The position numbers and the translations under genes are program-made. This document shows positions 21,203-33,526 of a stretch of 43,416 nt of DNA, piece by piece. The stretch is from Polysphondylium violaceum (Eukaryota; Evosea; Eumycetozoa; Dictyosteliales; Dictyosteliaceae). Below the pieces are notes generated by a model. The model worked only from the letters and a program-made list of their open reading frames with translations, made no database searches and was not told the origin of the DNA. The DNA lies in contig AJWJ01000157.1 of assembly GCA_000277445.1 (NCBI GenBank), positions 1 through 43,416 on the forward strand, given 5' to 3'. The first letter of the stretch is position 1. Every line of letters begins with the position of its first letter.

Positions 21203-21887
21203 TTTGATTAGTTAATTGTTTGGTATTGGGATTTGTATTGTAATGTTTTTTTAGAATGTTTTATGTCCTGCTTAAAAATACAACTCTAAACAAAAATTAT
21301 TTGTTGCTTTTGGAAAAAATATTTTAAATATTAAATAATCAAACCCCTACCAACACAGTGGATGTTATAACAACTTGACCAGTTGCTATTGAAGTTGTAA
21401 ACATTTCATTTCCATTTTAAGAAATTAAATTGATCGATATTGTCTTCACCATGCATCGTTGGAAAGATAGTGTAAATTTATTTGTAAGATACTCAAATAT
21501 TCGAGGTAAGTTTACAAATATAAATATTTTTTTGATCAAATCTACAAAATATAAGCTTGATACCGTGTTTAAAAAACTTTTGTAAACACATTTTCATAAT
21601 AATAAAACTGAAAAATGACAATCAGATACTTGCATGCTCTTTATTTTTCAGTTTTCATAAAAATCTTTTTTTTTTTTTTTTTTTGATATTGTTTTATTTT
21701 TATGAGTGTATCATTTATAAATAAGATCCTATTGAAGAATAATTGTATATACAAACTTTTCAAAAAATCGACATAGAGATAATTTTTTTATTTTTTTTAT
21801 TTTTTGTAGTTTGTTTTTTTTTTTTTTTCTGAGGTTGATCTCGTTTGAGTGATTATATGAATGAGTAACCACAATAGGAGAGTTTGA
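21203..21887. other. Intergenic with hairpins between the tiny gene and DCAF4-like gene
   Basis: Contains a 44-codon open frame at 21451-21585 with an internal GTAAGT donor at 21506 but no matching downstream exon. Two consecutive hairpins (21565-21589 and 21604-21655) are followed by a T run of about 20. After that come T-rich sequence and the start of the WD40 gene. Confidence 0.5.
21565..21684 (+). ncRNA. Candidate structured RNA: two hairpins plus T run
   Basis: Hairpin 1 is GTGTTTA (21565-21571) with TAAACAC (21583-21589). Hairpin 2 is a perfect 13-bp stem, AAAACTGAAAAAT (21604-21616) with ATTTTTCAGTTTT (21643-21655). A run of T's ends near 21684. The shape fits a short polymerase III transcript or a 3'-end element. 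No family is recognised. Confidence 0.25.
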
Positions 21888-23687
21888 ATGAAGAATAATA
21901 ATAATAAAAACAATAATACTAGTAATAGTAATAGTAAGAGAGTTATGAAGAATAATAGCAATGATAGTAATCGTAACAACAATAATAATAACAGTAACAA
22001 AAACTTGAACAGCAACAACAACAGTAATAAAAAGAAAACAAATAATAATAATAATAATAATAAATACAAATCTCAAAAAGATAAATTAAAAACATCACCA
22101 AATCAAACTATTTTAACGCCACCTCTTATTTCTCAACTAAATATAACATCTCCACCTTCATTAACAAACAGTGGTCGAGTAACTCCACCTTTGTTTCAAT
22201 TAAATAATAATAATGATAGTTTAAATAATAATAATAATAGTAGAAATAATAGCAATAATATGACAAATACTTCTACAACAACAACAACAAATACTACACC
22301 TCAACAATTTCCAGGTTATTATTATGATCCAGAGAAAAATAGATATTTTAAATTAACAAATGATATTAAACAAAGGTTGGCAAATGAAAGGAAGTTAGAA
22401 AAAGAGAAATTAGAAGTAGAAACAAAAATGAATCAAACTACAAATAATAATTTAGTTTACAATGATAAAAGTACGATATTTACATGTGATACCATAGATA
22501 AATTATTATTCCAAAGAGAATTTAATATAGATAAACATTCAAATAATCCATATCATTTACAAAGATATGCATCAGATTTAATGCTTCACAACAATATCAG
22601 TCTGTGTCAGTCGTTTGAAATTTGCGGATTAAAAAAACTGGATCAATGCTTACCATTGTATGATATACTGGCGAGAAGTGATGGTCCTTCAACAACATCA
22701 CATGGCATTGTGTTTACTAGAAATGATACCATTGGTTATGTCGTGTTTAAACAGAATAACAGTAGACGAGCTGTAAAGAATAGAATAGTAAATACAAATT
22801 ATGATTATAATCAAAATAGCAACAATGATGACGATGGCGATGATGACGATGACGATGATCACAGTGCTTTTACTCTTAGTTCTATTGCTCATTTTTTTGC
22901 AAAGAGTCATATATGCTCGATATCATCGAGTCCATTTGATAGTAAACTGGTAGCGGCGGCAACATATGGAGGAGAGGTTAGTGTATTTTCAATCATCCCC
23001 TATCAGGATGAAATGATTACTGAATCTATGAAAAAGGTTATCGACTCTGGACTATATTCTTGTTGTTGGCATCCGAAAAAGAATCAAGTAGCAATCGGTA
23101 CTTTGGGCAATAGTGTAATGTGGGACATTGAATCGTCTGTGCTTTCCAACACATGGCTATCCAGGAGTGATATTCTCTGTCAAGACTTTAACAACAGTGG
23201 CGAATTATTATTTAATGGGTCCCGGGATGGATACATTAGACCCATAGACCAAAGATGTAAAGCACGTGCTCTTTCGTCATTGTTTCTCAACCAAACAAGC
23301 TCGGTACACGATCTAAAATGTCTGGATGATGATAATTATGTTTTAGCGGCATCATTAAATAGCACCATTTGTAAATGGGATCTAAGAGTTGGCAAGCAAG
23401 TGGTCGTGTATCCTCATCATAAAAACAACGTCAATATCTCTAGAATGACACTTTCATCAGATAAAAGATATATCTGTGCACCTGGTGATGATAGATTTGT
23501 AAGAATATGGAATTGTAGCGATGGTAGTCTAGTTAAAACTCTTGGACCATTTCCAGAGCCAATTAAAATGGTACAGTTTATCGATAATTGGTCTCAAACA
23601 TGTGGCCATTCTTCAATTTATTTCCCAACACTATTAGTTTCAACAAACAAAGGTTTGGAAATTTATTCTTATCCAGGAGGTGGGTAA
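21888..23687 (+). CDS. DCAF4/WDR21-like WD40 protein (CUL4-DDB1 substrate receptor family)
   Basis: A single exon of 599 residues. About 140 Asn/Thr/Ser-rich residues lead to QQFPGYYYDPEKNRYFKLT, which matches the LPGFYFDPEKKRYFRL element of DCAF4, followed by a Lys/Glu helix. WD40 blades follow: CSISSSPFDSKLVAAATYGG, LYSCCWHPKKNQVAIGTLG, LFNGSRDGYIRPIDQRCKA, NSTICKWDLRVGKQVV and CAPGDDRFVRIWNCSDGSLV, ending LEIYSYPGG. KWDLR is the WDxR motif that docks DCAF proteins on DDB1. By family it would present substrates to a CUL4 ubiquitin ligase in the nucleus; the target is unknown. An Asp-rich loop (DDDGDDDDDDD) interrupts the propeller. A GTAAAA donor just before the stop could splice to a 3' exon near 23872, giving a slightly different tail. 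Confidence 0.83.
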   Translation: MKNNNNKNNNTSNSNSKRVMKNNSNDSNRNNNNNNSNKNLNSNNNSNKKKTNNNNNNNKYKSQKDKLKTSPNQTILTPPLISQLNITSPPSLTNSGRVTPPLFQLNNNNDSLNNNNNSRNNSNNMTNTSTTTTTNTTPQQFPGYYYDPEKNRYFKLTNDIKQRLANERKLEKEKLEVETKMNQTTNNNLVYNDKSTIFTCDTIDKLLFQREFNIDKHSNNPYHLQRYASDLMLHNNISLCQSFEICGLKKLDQCLPLYDILARSDGPSTTSHGIVFTRNDTIGYVVFKQNNSRRAVKNRIVNTNYDYNQNSNNDDDGDDDDDDDHSAFTLSSIAHFFAKSHICSISSSPFDSKLVAAATYGGEVSVFSIIPYQDEMITESMKKVIDSGLYSCCWHPKKNQVAIGTLGNSVMWDIESSVLSNTWLSRSDILCQDFNNSGELLFNGSRDGYIRPIDQRCKARALSSLFLNQTSSVHDLKCLDDDNYVLAASLNSTICKWDLRVGKQVVVYPHHKNNVNISRMTLSSDKRYICAPGDDRFVRIWNCSDGSLVKTLGPFPEPIKMVQFIDNWSQTCGHSSIYFPTLLVSTNKGLEIYSYPGGG

Positions 23688-24026
23688 AATAGTTTAATAT
23701 TTGTGTCAATTTTTAAATATACAAATCCCAATAATTATATTTATAAATATAAACTCTCTGTTGGTACCTATAAAATTAGAGGTGGAAGGAATATAGCTCA
23801 AATTTTTATTGATTTTATGATAAGAAAAAAAAAAGTAGAGTCCAATTATAATAAATTTTTGGTTATTTTAGGCACCTTCTATTTGGTCTATTAATTAGAC
23901 ACACTGTACCTTTTGGACATTAAGACATTAATATTAAAGAAACTTTTATTTGGAATGTAATTAATAAATAATAAACAAATAGATAAATATGTTTATAAAT
24001 GGTGAAAAAGAGAAAAAGGAGAATTA
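23688..24026. other. Convergent intergenic region
   Basis: 3' flanks of the DCAF4-like and P450 genes. It is mostly A/T-rich. A possible short last exon of the WD40 gene (23872-23935 area) is discussed under rejected items; nothing else is recognised. Confidence 0.5.
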
Positions 24027-25665
24027 TTATCTTAGCTCGATTTTAGAATTAAAAAACTTTGCTTCTAAAGTCACACCCATAACTGGTGATTCATCGAATA
24101 ACTCTTCACTTGGTCTCGAGAATTTAAATAGTTTGAATATTTTGGTACCAATTAAAAAGAGTTCATCCTCACTCAAGTTTTGACCTGGGCATTTTCTTGG
24201 ACCAACAGAAAAGACAAGAACCGGTGATTGTGAATTAAAGTGTCTCATTGGATTAAAAACCAATGGTTCTTCCCAAATAGACTCATCCAAAGAGGCAGAA
24301 TAAAAGTTGGCAAGAACTTGAGTCCCTTTTGGAAGAAAATATTGTTCAACTTGGGCATCCTCTGCAACCATATGGCTCAAACCAAGTGGCACTATTGGAC
24401 TTCTACGAAATGTCTCTTTTAAAACAGCATTAAAGAATGTGAATTTTCCCCTATCAGATAATGATGGAAAGCCATCTGGTGAAATACTTTTGATCTCTTG
24501 AAATAACTTTTCTTGATAGTGAGGATTGTTGGATAAATAAAGAATCATCCACTGTAAAGTAGTGGCTGTTGTATCAGTGCCACCGACTAATAAATCCACA
24601 CAGATATTTTGAATACATGAGACATCGATAGTTTTGGCAGGATCATTTTTAATTTCAATAATTAGATTATCGATAAAATCTCTTGGTCTATAAAAAAAAA
24701 AATTAATAATTAGGTTAATAAAATAGATTTTAATTAAAAATAAAAAAAAAATCATACTTGTTTTCATCAAGAGTTTTGATATGATATTCAACATTTGGTT
24801 TAATAAATGACATAATGCCGTCCATAATATTATGAAGTTCTTGGTAACTGGAGAATGGTTTTAAACAATGAATATAGTCACTTGCTTTTCCAGCGGCCAA
24901 ATGAGACAAGAGCCTTTCGGAATTTAAAACAAAGATTTTAACATCCTCTGGAATACTTTCATCTTCATAAGGGACAAATCCACCAAAGCAATAGTTAAAA
25001 ATAACATTAAAAGTTAATTTTTTGAAAAATGTTTTCATATTTATCTGAAAGGGCCGAAAGTTAATAAAAATAATTTAAACAATCAATGTAGATATATTTA
25101 CAATATCAGTTTTTTTAAGTTCTAATTCCAAAGAATCATGCATCTTATCAAACTGGAAATTAATTAAATCTTCCAATTGTCTTGTTTTGCTTTTGGTCAA
25201 AGAGGCATTAACTATTCCTCTAATCTTTTTCCAATGGGGGCCATTTGTGAAGCCAATATTTTTTCTGTAGCCTCCAACAATTTCAAAGGAGGGTGTGATA
25301 AAACGATCATAAAATTTAGCACCTTGGTTGTGAAACATTTCCAATATTATAGATGGTTCTGAAATGACAATAGTGTCTACATCACCAAATTTCATAGAGA
25401 AAATTTTACCATACTTTTTGTAAAGCTTGTGAAGTCCGAGATGAGCTTGGTTTTGTTTGATTAAATATAAGGCTCCTAAAAAAGGTAAATTGAAAGGACC
25501 AGGTGGATAATCATCTCTTTTTTTATTTTTAAAATACTTAATAAAAACAATTAAGTGTTTAAAAAATTAATATTGGTAAAGTATAAAAAGCAAAAAGAAT
25601 ATACTTACAATTGAACAAAAAAGAATGACAGCGATGGTCAATAGTAAAGTTGTAATTATTTCCAT
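24027..25665 (-). CDS. Microsomal-type cytochrome P450
   Basis: Exons 25665-25609, 25536-25102, 25044-24758 and 24687-24027 (introns 70-72 nt between the first three pairs on average, phases 0, 0 and 2) give 479 residues. The short first exon is a hydrophobic anchor, MEIITTLLLTIAVILFCSI, followed by the proline hinge YPPGPFNLPFLG, so the enzyme should sit on the ER facing the cytosol. Catalytic marks are complete: I-helix LLVGGTDTTATTLQW, the ExxR pair in KETFRRSPI, the PERF-like region FNPMRHF, and the heme loop FSVGPRKCPGQNL with the cysteine ligand. P450s of this layout hydroxylate small lipophilic molecules using a P450 reductase. Dictyostelids have many such genes and the substrate cannot be told. 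PRDFIDNL at the last splice is also typical of the family. Confidence 0.95.
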
Positions 25666-26557
25666 TATATTTAAAAATGGTTGTAAAAGGTTACTAATCT
25701 TTAATAAATTAAAATTTAAAATGTAAAAATGAAAATATAATTGATTGCCAAATTGCTTTTATGCTCCAAGTTCACTGAACAATGAAAAAAAATTATAAAT
25801 GAATTAATTCAAAAATAATAATAATGAGGATATACAATTTTGGAAGTAAGGTTATGGGCGTTTATTTAGTGAATGGAGTGAAATTGGTAATATAACATAT
25901 GTGCTTCGTTGGATGGGTGTATGTAAAGGAGGGAGTTTAAAAATGAGTTACACAATGTTATTTTTAAAATTTTGGTAAGAGATAAAAATGGTGTTTAAAG
26001 TTTAGGAGGGAGGTGTTGTGAGGGGTTGGGTATGATTTGTTTCCTTTTTTTAAAAAAAATTCATCGTGGATCAGTGGAGGGGTGTGGAAATTATAAAAAA
26101 TAAAAAAAAACACAATTTAAAAAGAAAATAATGGATAATGGGGTTGCTTAAAACAGCAATATGCAATCATCATTGATTAAAAATAGAACGTGGTATGATT
26201 TATTGCGAGGGAGGGGGGGGGGATTCTTTTTTAAGGATTTCATATGTAAAAACACATGCGTCTTGAATTAAATCTTTCAGCCCGAAACATTTGTGGATAG
26301 TGTTCTCTCTTTCTATTTAACCCCCCTCCCCCTCTTTTTTAAATCAATAAGAATCAAATCCCAAATTATATTTTAATTTGCAAATTTATTTTTTTGAAAA
26401 TATCTTTAATTTTTTTTTTTTTTTTATACCAACGAGGTCCATTGATGTGGACTTTTTTTTGTCAAGTGTTGTGATTGGTTTGGATTTGATTGATCAATCA
26501 AATTTTGAGTTTTTTCAGATATGATGTCGGCACGCAATATTTGTGTTGGTATGATTT
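25666..26557. other. Intergenic, promoter side of the P450 gene
   Basis: About 0.9 kb without a supportable gene. It contains a G-rich run (26207-26222, ending in 10 G's) and a C-rich run (26321-26334) that are nearly complementary and about 100 bases apart, along with several A/T homopolymers. Confidence 0.6.
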
Positions 26558-29500
26558 TTATGCAGCAGGATTAGATGTGGATGTAAACTCTCTCATTTGG
26601 ATTTCTTTTATATTTCTTCGTTCTCTCAAGATTTGAACATCTTTTGGATAATATTGTCTAGCATAACTATAGTAGGAGGGAACAAATTGTTAGCAACGAT
26701 ATACGAATTTTTTTTTTGTCCATTTTACAATACTACACAAAATACATACTATTTAATACAAAAATCAGGAATCAATGCAACAACGATAATAATAATGATA
26801 GCTAAATAATATGCAGCAGTTTCTAACTGAGTGGCTATGAGTAGTAGATATTTAGTTAGTATTATTTTTGTAGGTTGCCCAAATATCTTGGGTTGAAAAA
26901 AAAAAAAAAAAAAACAAGTTGATCACGCACGATCGTCATTGATCAAAATACTTACAAAAAATATCAAACATATTTGCACTTAGAGGCAAAAAGAATGCGT
27001 ATAAGAGAACCATTATAAAGTATGCAATCAATGAGAACAAGATACCTCCTACTGAAAATATATTCCATGTTTTAATTTCAATGCACATTCTAAGATTTAC
27101 AGTGAGGATTGAAGCTGTGGATACCAATGTACCCAAAGACCATATACCAGCAACCATACCTTGGCCATTCATTATTTCACTTCTAAACAACAATTCAACA
27201 CCGAAAAAGGTGATTAATGAATGCCATAGACCAGAAAGATTCCAAATGAGAAAAGACTTTTTACTCAACACTGGAAGTTGTTGAATTCTACGATAGAGAG
27301 ATGGATTCTCGAGAATGGATTCCTCATCGATATCTTTTTCAAAGAGACCATAAAAGAATGGTGGTAGTGATGTGAAAAGAATATTGTAAAATGTAATAAT
27401 CCAGGAATCAAAAATGGTTTGACCAGTGAATAGATTGGTAAAAGAATACCACAAGAGACAAAGGGTAAAACTCATATTCTTGTAGAAAGAATACTGAATG
27501 AGACCAGACACACGAATATAAGAGTATCTTCCATGGACACATAAAAGTCTTTTGAGATGTTGGAATTGATGAATAGAGTAATCAGAGGCACGAGCAGCTT
27601 GAGTACCTTCTTTACCAAAAATACCAACACCTACGTGAGCCTCTTGGATCATACTGACATCATTGGCACCATCACCAATGGCCAATGAAATTTTACCTTC
27701 ACTTTGTTTGACAACTCTGACGACCAAAGCTTTTTGGAGTGGCGTTACTCTACAACAGATTACAGATTTACAAGCTCTACCAAGTCTAAGGAATTTTTCT
27801 TTATGATCACAGAGGGCAAAAGTGAGTGTGTGGCCATCAATTACCAAACCATATTCATTGGCCAATGTTGGAATAATAATATCTGGTACATTGACTACTT
27901 TATTACCATAACCAGACTGAAGTGTAGCAATATTCAAAACATTGTCGTCTTCACTATAATTTACAACACCTTTATCGCTTTCAGTGGTCTCGGGTGGCAA
28001 CAATGCAATATATCTGTCAAGAATTTGACCACATTCTTCAGATGTTTCAGTGTTGATAAATATCAACTCCATCGATGGTTCAAAGAGACGACAACTGTAA
28101 CCAATGTTTACTGCAGTTTCTTGTTTATCACCAGTGAGAACCCAAATATGAAGACCTGCTTCTAAAAGATATCCAATAGTTTCTGGTACTTGATTTTGAA
28201 GCTTATCTTCAATGGCAGTTGTTCCAATTAAAGTAAGGTCTTTTTCAATAAGTTCACAAACAGATTCGACCTTTTCCTCACGACCTTCGATAGAGGTGGT
28301 AGCTTGAAAGAATGAATGCTTCCATTCAGTGTACTCTTCTACCGATAGCTCACGTTCAGCCAACATCAAAGTTCTATAACCATCACGTGAAAAGTTTTTC
28401 AAGTAATTGAGGGTCTCTTGATGAAGGGGATTCTTTTCTCTTGAACCGGCACCAGCAAGTCTACAAGATATAGCCATATCGGCACCCTTTGTGAGTAGCA
28501 TGATCTTATTCTCTGGTGTTCTAACAATGACAGACATTCTACGACGAGCCGATGAAAACTCAAGCACTGCCAATAGACTATAAGATATATCGACACCATT
28601 TTCACGAAGTAAAATCTCGTCAGTCTTTCTCTCTAGAAATACAAATCCATTATTACTGGCAGTGTGTACTAGTGCAAGTTCATCTGGAGATTGTGATTGA
28701 TAGGTAATGTTTCCAGTGTTTTCATCGATTTCACTAATCACTGTATGACATAAACTAAGAATTCTGAGAAAACTTTGAATACCTCCACCTCTATTGATAA
28801 GACCATGAGATTTACACATTTCCAATGTTGTGGCCAAACTACCAGAATTTTGTTTTTCATCATAGATATCCAACCCGATGGAACATTTACAAAACTTCAT
28901 AACATTTTCAGTAAGAGTACCAGTTTTATCACTGAAAATATGTTGAATACGTCCCAAATCTTCATTGAGATTAGAAGTCTTGGCTTTGCAACCTTTTTCA
29001 ACCTCTACCTCTGTACCAGTGAGAGGATCAGGAACCAATACTTTGGAAGTCATATTTTGATCCCATTCCATAAACTTGGCCTGACCGACTTTAACCATTT
29101 CCAAAGTTACCCACAATGAAATTGGAATCATAGTATTGAATAAAATGAAATAAGTGAAAAAGTTTCTGACGCCAAAAATTGAGAGTGGGGTTGTACGATC
29201 ACCAAGATATGGCAACTCTTCAGACTTGGAGTCTTCATAGAATGCAGATGCAACTGCACTCAATAAACATACGATGATTTGGAAAATAAATACAAATAAA
29301 ATTAATTTGTTTAACAATTTCTCGACAGTTGAAAATTTACTTGGAGGAGGTTGTTGATTTAAAAATAATTTTGTATCAATTCCTGCATACACACAAACAC
29401 CATAAATAAACTTTGTATTTCTTAATTGTGAACCCTGTTTAGTAGTGTGTTATTATTATTAGTATTGATTAATATTTGATAAATATTCTATTTCTCTACT

Positions 29501-30293
29501 TACTCTTTGTAAAAACATGGTATGATTTAAAGAATGTACAATACTTTCCTTACCTTGAATTAAAATTCTACCATTAAATCTATAGAGTCTTTCATTTGGA
29601 GTTTCATAAACAATGGAACCTTGAAGTGTTGCGATATCTTCGGCAGTTTGAAGTTTATTTGTATCACAAAGTGCTTTTCTAACTTTAAGATTAGTTTCAC
29701 CATCTAAATTTGAAGTTTCCACATAACATATACCTTCATCGTGTGAACTACTAAGCAACACCAGATCAGCGGGGATTTGTTGACCATTTTGAATTCTAAT
29801 AATATCACCAACCTTGATATCTTGACTGAAAATGGACTCCAAATGTCCCTCTCTCGCTGTTGTATAAATTTCTAAATTATTCTTTTTATCAGATTTATAA
29901 CGGGCATGATCTTCAAGTGCTTCTTTTGTGGCTGTAATAATGAGTACAAATGATAATGGAAGAATACTAGTCAATGGCAACAATGGTGAAATTTGTGGTA
30001 CCAATTGAATAATCAATACACAAAGAAAATAGAAATTGGATAATCTTCTAAATTGTTCAAATAAATTTTTTGGAATAAATGTCAAAACTGTATATTTTGT
30101 GGTTCTTATATAATTTTTTGGAAACTTGGTTGCTTGTGCCATTGTTTGTTTTGGATCATTTAAATATAATGTATAGCAATTTGCTGCTGGTCCTCCATTC
30201 TAAATTTTTATTTAAATTTATTAATATTAATTTATTTTTAAATTAACAAATTGTTTGAGTACCACTTACATCTTCTGTTTTTTTCCTTTCCAT
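26558..30293 (-). CDS. P4-ATPase phospholipid flippase
   Basis: Five exons, 30293-30270, 30199-29504, 29434-26956, 26834-26750 and 26666-26558, join in phase to 1130 residues, the usual flippase length. P4-ATPases move aminophospholipids from the outer to the cytosolic leaflet at Golgi, endosome or plasma membrane. Visible motifs are the actuator loop [10 protein letters not shown], the PISLWV motif of membrane helix 4, the phosphorylated aspartate in [13 protein letters not shown], and the hinge [19 protein letters not shown]. Ten membrane spans are expected. Exons 4 and 5 are small: exon 4 supplies the last span ([16 protein letters not shown]) and exon 5 the conserved tail ([13 protein letters not shown]). 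The long third exon alone would stop at 26936 inside an intron after span 9. The 24-nt first exon encodes only MERKKTED. No CDC50 partner is in the window. Confidence 0.94.
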
Positions 30294-32684
30294 TTTGTAT
30301 TTTATTTTGTTTAAATAAATAATTTAATCTTGTTGATAAATAAATAAATAATAATTATAATTCTAAATACTAATACTATTGGTATTTTATATAATATATA
30401 GTAATTTAGAAACAAAAGGGTGTGAATTTAAAAAACGATAAAAATTAAGATACAACTATAAAAAAGATAGAAGATATATAATAAGAATAATAATAATACA
30501 AATGAAGAAACACAATATTAACTTTTTTAATTATTAAAACAAAAATAAATATTTGGTTTGATGTTCGATTGTAAATTTACCAACTGATAGGATTTTGATT
30601 TTCAATTTTATCACTCTACTATTAGTACAAAAACAACGCTTATTATTACTATTAATATTCTTGTCAAAGATAAAATTTAAAACCAATATGATGGATGGGG
30701 TAAATCTATATAATAAATGTAAGATTATGGTAAGTGTGTGTGTTGATTAAGTGGGGTTGTATATTAAAATATTGATGTTAAGGTGGGTGAGTGTGAGTGG
30801 GTGAAAATAATATCAAAAAAATAAATATCTACATATGTATTTATAAAATAGTCAGAATTAAAAATACGAATGGAAATGGTAATAATACAAATTGCTTGAA
30901 CTAGTAGTGTATATTTAAATACTACTATTTAATTTAGAAGCTAAAGTCAAGTCTCACTCTCTTACAAATGATGGTATTTGTCTAAACTAAATTTAAATTG
31001 GAAAACAAAACAGAACACATTTGGTGAATTTAAAAAAAAAAAAAGAAAAACAAAACAAAAAAGATTATTTTTAAAAGTTTACTTTGTTGGGTGGATTTTA
31101 TTATTATCTGATGGGTCGATTGTTTTAAAACAAAAGGATATAGAAGTGTGTGAGTGTGAGTGTGTGAGTGTTTTGATGAGAGGGTGGAAAAGTATTTTTA
31201 AAAATAAAAATGGGTGAAAACATCTATCTATATGCCAATCTATTATATCAGTGCTATCGCTATTACTATTAGTGGTAGAGTGCATGTGTACCTATACCAT
31301 TACGTTGGATCTGACTACTACAAAGTGATACTGTGTGATTTTTAAAAATCATGTTTTAGGAAAATGAATTCTTGTGTGTGTTGTGTGTTTATATTTTGTG
31401 TGTTGAATATCAAATGGGTGGATTGTTTTTACAAACAGAGACTACTTTGTTTTATAATAAAACAAAAATAGTGTTGGGGAGAAGATAAAAAAACAAAAAG
31501 AATTGGATGATGGTGATTGAACTGCAACTAATTGGAAGTGTGTGAAATATGGTTGGAAGAATTAATCCTTATCGATCTGTAGTGGTATGTATAAAAGACG
31601 ATTAAATATTACACAACAACAAAACTGGATGATAATAATCGTGGGTGGTGATAGTCTGTAACAACAATACCTTTTTGGTTGAATCGATCAAATACTATAC
31701 TATACAACAACCACACGCTAACCCTCTACTCTTCTTTTCCTGCCTCTTGTATTTATTTAATTGAAATAGTGTGATGTGTTGGCAAGAATTACTTTTTTTT
31801 TAATTGTTGGAATAAATAATAGGAAATAATAATAAAATTATCACCACCTCTTTTAAAAAAAGTATTTGAGTTTCTTTTTGTTTTTTTAATATTTATAATT
31901 GAATTCGATTTCCTACTACTCTTTAAAACTACGTTTTTAAAACAATCTCTATTGGATGGTCCAACCAATCAAAAAGACCCCACACTCTTATCCACAAAAG
32001 CTCGCCACAATAAATCACACGAAAGCCATTCATTATACATCTTGCTCATGATCCTCTAAAATATGTGCTGTCATATAAAAAGTCCTTTTGTTTGGTAGGG
32101 GGGTGAGTGGTTTTCTAAATTTGAAAAAAATGTAAATTAATATTATTAAACCCAAACACCATCATGTGTATATCATATATTTTCAAAAAGTAATCTATCA
32201 TCTATCATATAAAAATGTGATCTCGTGTTGTGAATATTTTATAAAAACCCCCCCAACAAAAAAAAAAAATCACATGCGGAGCCAACTCTCCCAAATTTAT
32301 ACAAAAACAAAACAAAACAAAAAAGAAGGAGAAAAGTAAAAGATTAAAAATATGATAAAGAGTGATATTGATATTTATTTGAAATCAACAAGAACATGTC
32401 TAATAGTCAGAGGATAATAGAATCTCAAACAAATAAACACTTATAAAAATAAAAAAAAACTTATAAACGTGATGAGTGGATGATTGTCAGGTGACAGAGT
32501 GAAAAAAATAATAAAAACGAACCTTTTTACTAATACCAAGAGTAGATAGCTTGACCACCTCTTCTAATGTGCGCTACCTGCCATACACTATCTATATATA
32601 TTTGAGCAAGATTTACTCAACTCTGTAATGAATGTGTTTCTTGTGTATATCCCAATGTATACTATTATCATCTCCCACTACTGG
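30294..32684. other. 2.4-kb gene-poor region between flippase and STN1-like genes
   Basis: No gene supported. It contains GTGTGAG-type tracts (30770-30805, 31145-31172), a 16-bp palindrome TGATTTTTAAAAATCA (31336-31351), a G6 run near 32097, a C7 run near 32250, and a TTGAG/CTCAA hairpin near 32600-32622. A 79-codon open frame at 30978-31217 is A-run translation and was not accepted. It probably holds the flippase promoter and the 3' UTR of the STN1-like gene. Confidence 0.5.
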
Positions 32685-33491
32685 TTAGTTTGCTTTTGCT
32701 TCTGCATATGAACCAAATAATTGATAAAATTCTCTATCAAGCTTTTTATATTGTAAACTTAAAAACATTTCCATATTAGGATCTGTTATTCCTATCAAAG
32801 ATGAATATAGAAGATGAATATATAAAATTAGTATATCGTTACTCTTATTGTTGTTATTATTTTCTATAGATCACTTACTTTCTATATGAGTAGCTTTAAT
32901 TCTTAATTTTTTATCATAAGCATCTATTTGACCAAGCACTCTAACAAAACTACCAAGAGGTAAAGATTGTTTAAAATAAATGGGACCCAATTCAAAATCT
33001 ATAGGAGATAAACCACGACGATATTGATCGATATCTGATAGATTTATAAATTCTTTTTTTTGATCTTTACATTGAAACATGATTAGATTGTATAATTCTA
33101 GACTCATTATTGTCTCTGATCTATACTCCACTTGAATTGATTCATAACCATTGTCCAATGTAAAGTATAATGTCCAATTTGGAGTATAGAATTTCAATTT
33201 AACAGCAACTAAATCTCCAAAGGTTTCTATATTCTTTACATAGATGTGTTTATAGAGTACATAGACATCAATGACTTTACCAGAGGGCCAACTTTGACGT
33301 TGACTTTGTCTTAATTTACTTTTGATATCCTCAATACTCAATTTGAAATATATTAATTTTGACATATAACTATCAATGAATCCTCTAACTCTAACTATTT
33401 CTTCATTTGTAAATTGATCTAAATCTTTTTTAATAGGTAAAGATGTTGATGTTGTTGTTGTTTTTGTTGATGGTTTTGAATTTGATAATGA

Positions 33492-33526
<35 letters not shown>

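Noticed and set aside
23684-23935. Extra 3' exon for the DCAF4-like protein (donor GTAAAA before the stop, acceptor near 23871)
   Set aside because: It keeps the frame for about 16 residues, but WDR21-type proteins end near the YSYP segment and the donor is weak; left as an alternative only.
26936-29392. Flippase ending at the stop in 26936
   Set aside because: It would lack the tenth membrane span and conserved tail, both of which are present in downstream phase-matched exons.
30978-31217. 79-codon open frame in the gene-poor region
   Set aside because: Lys/Gln-rich translation of A runs with no family resemblance or splice context.
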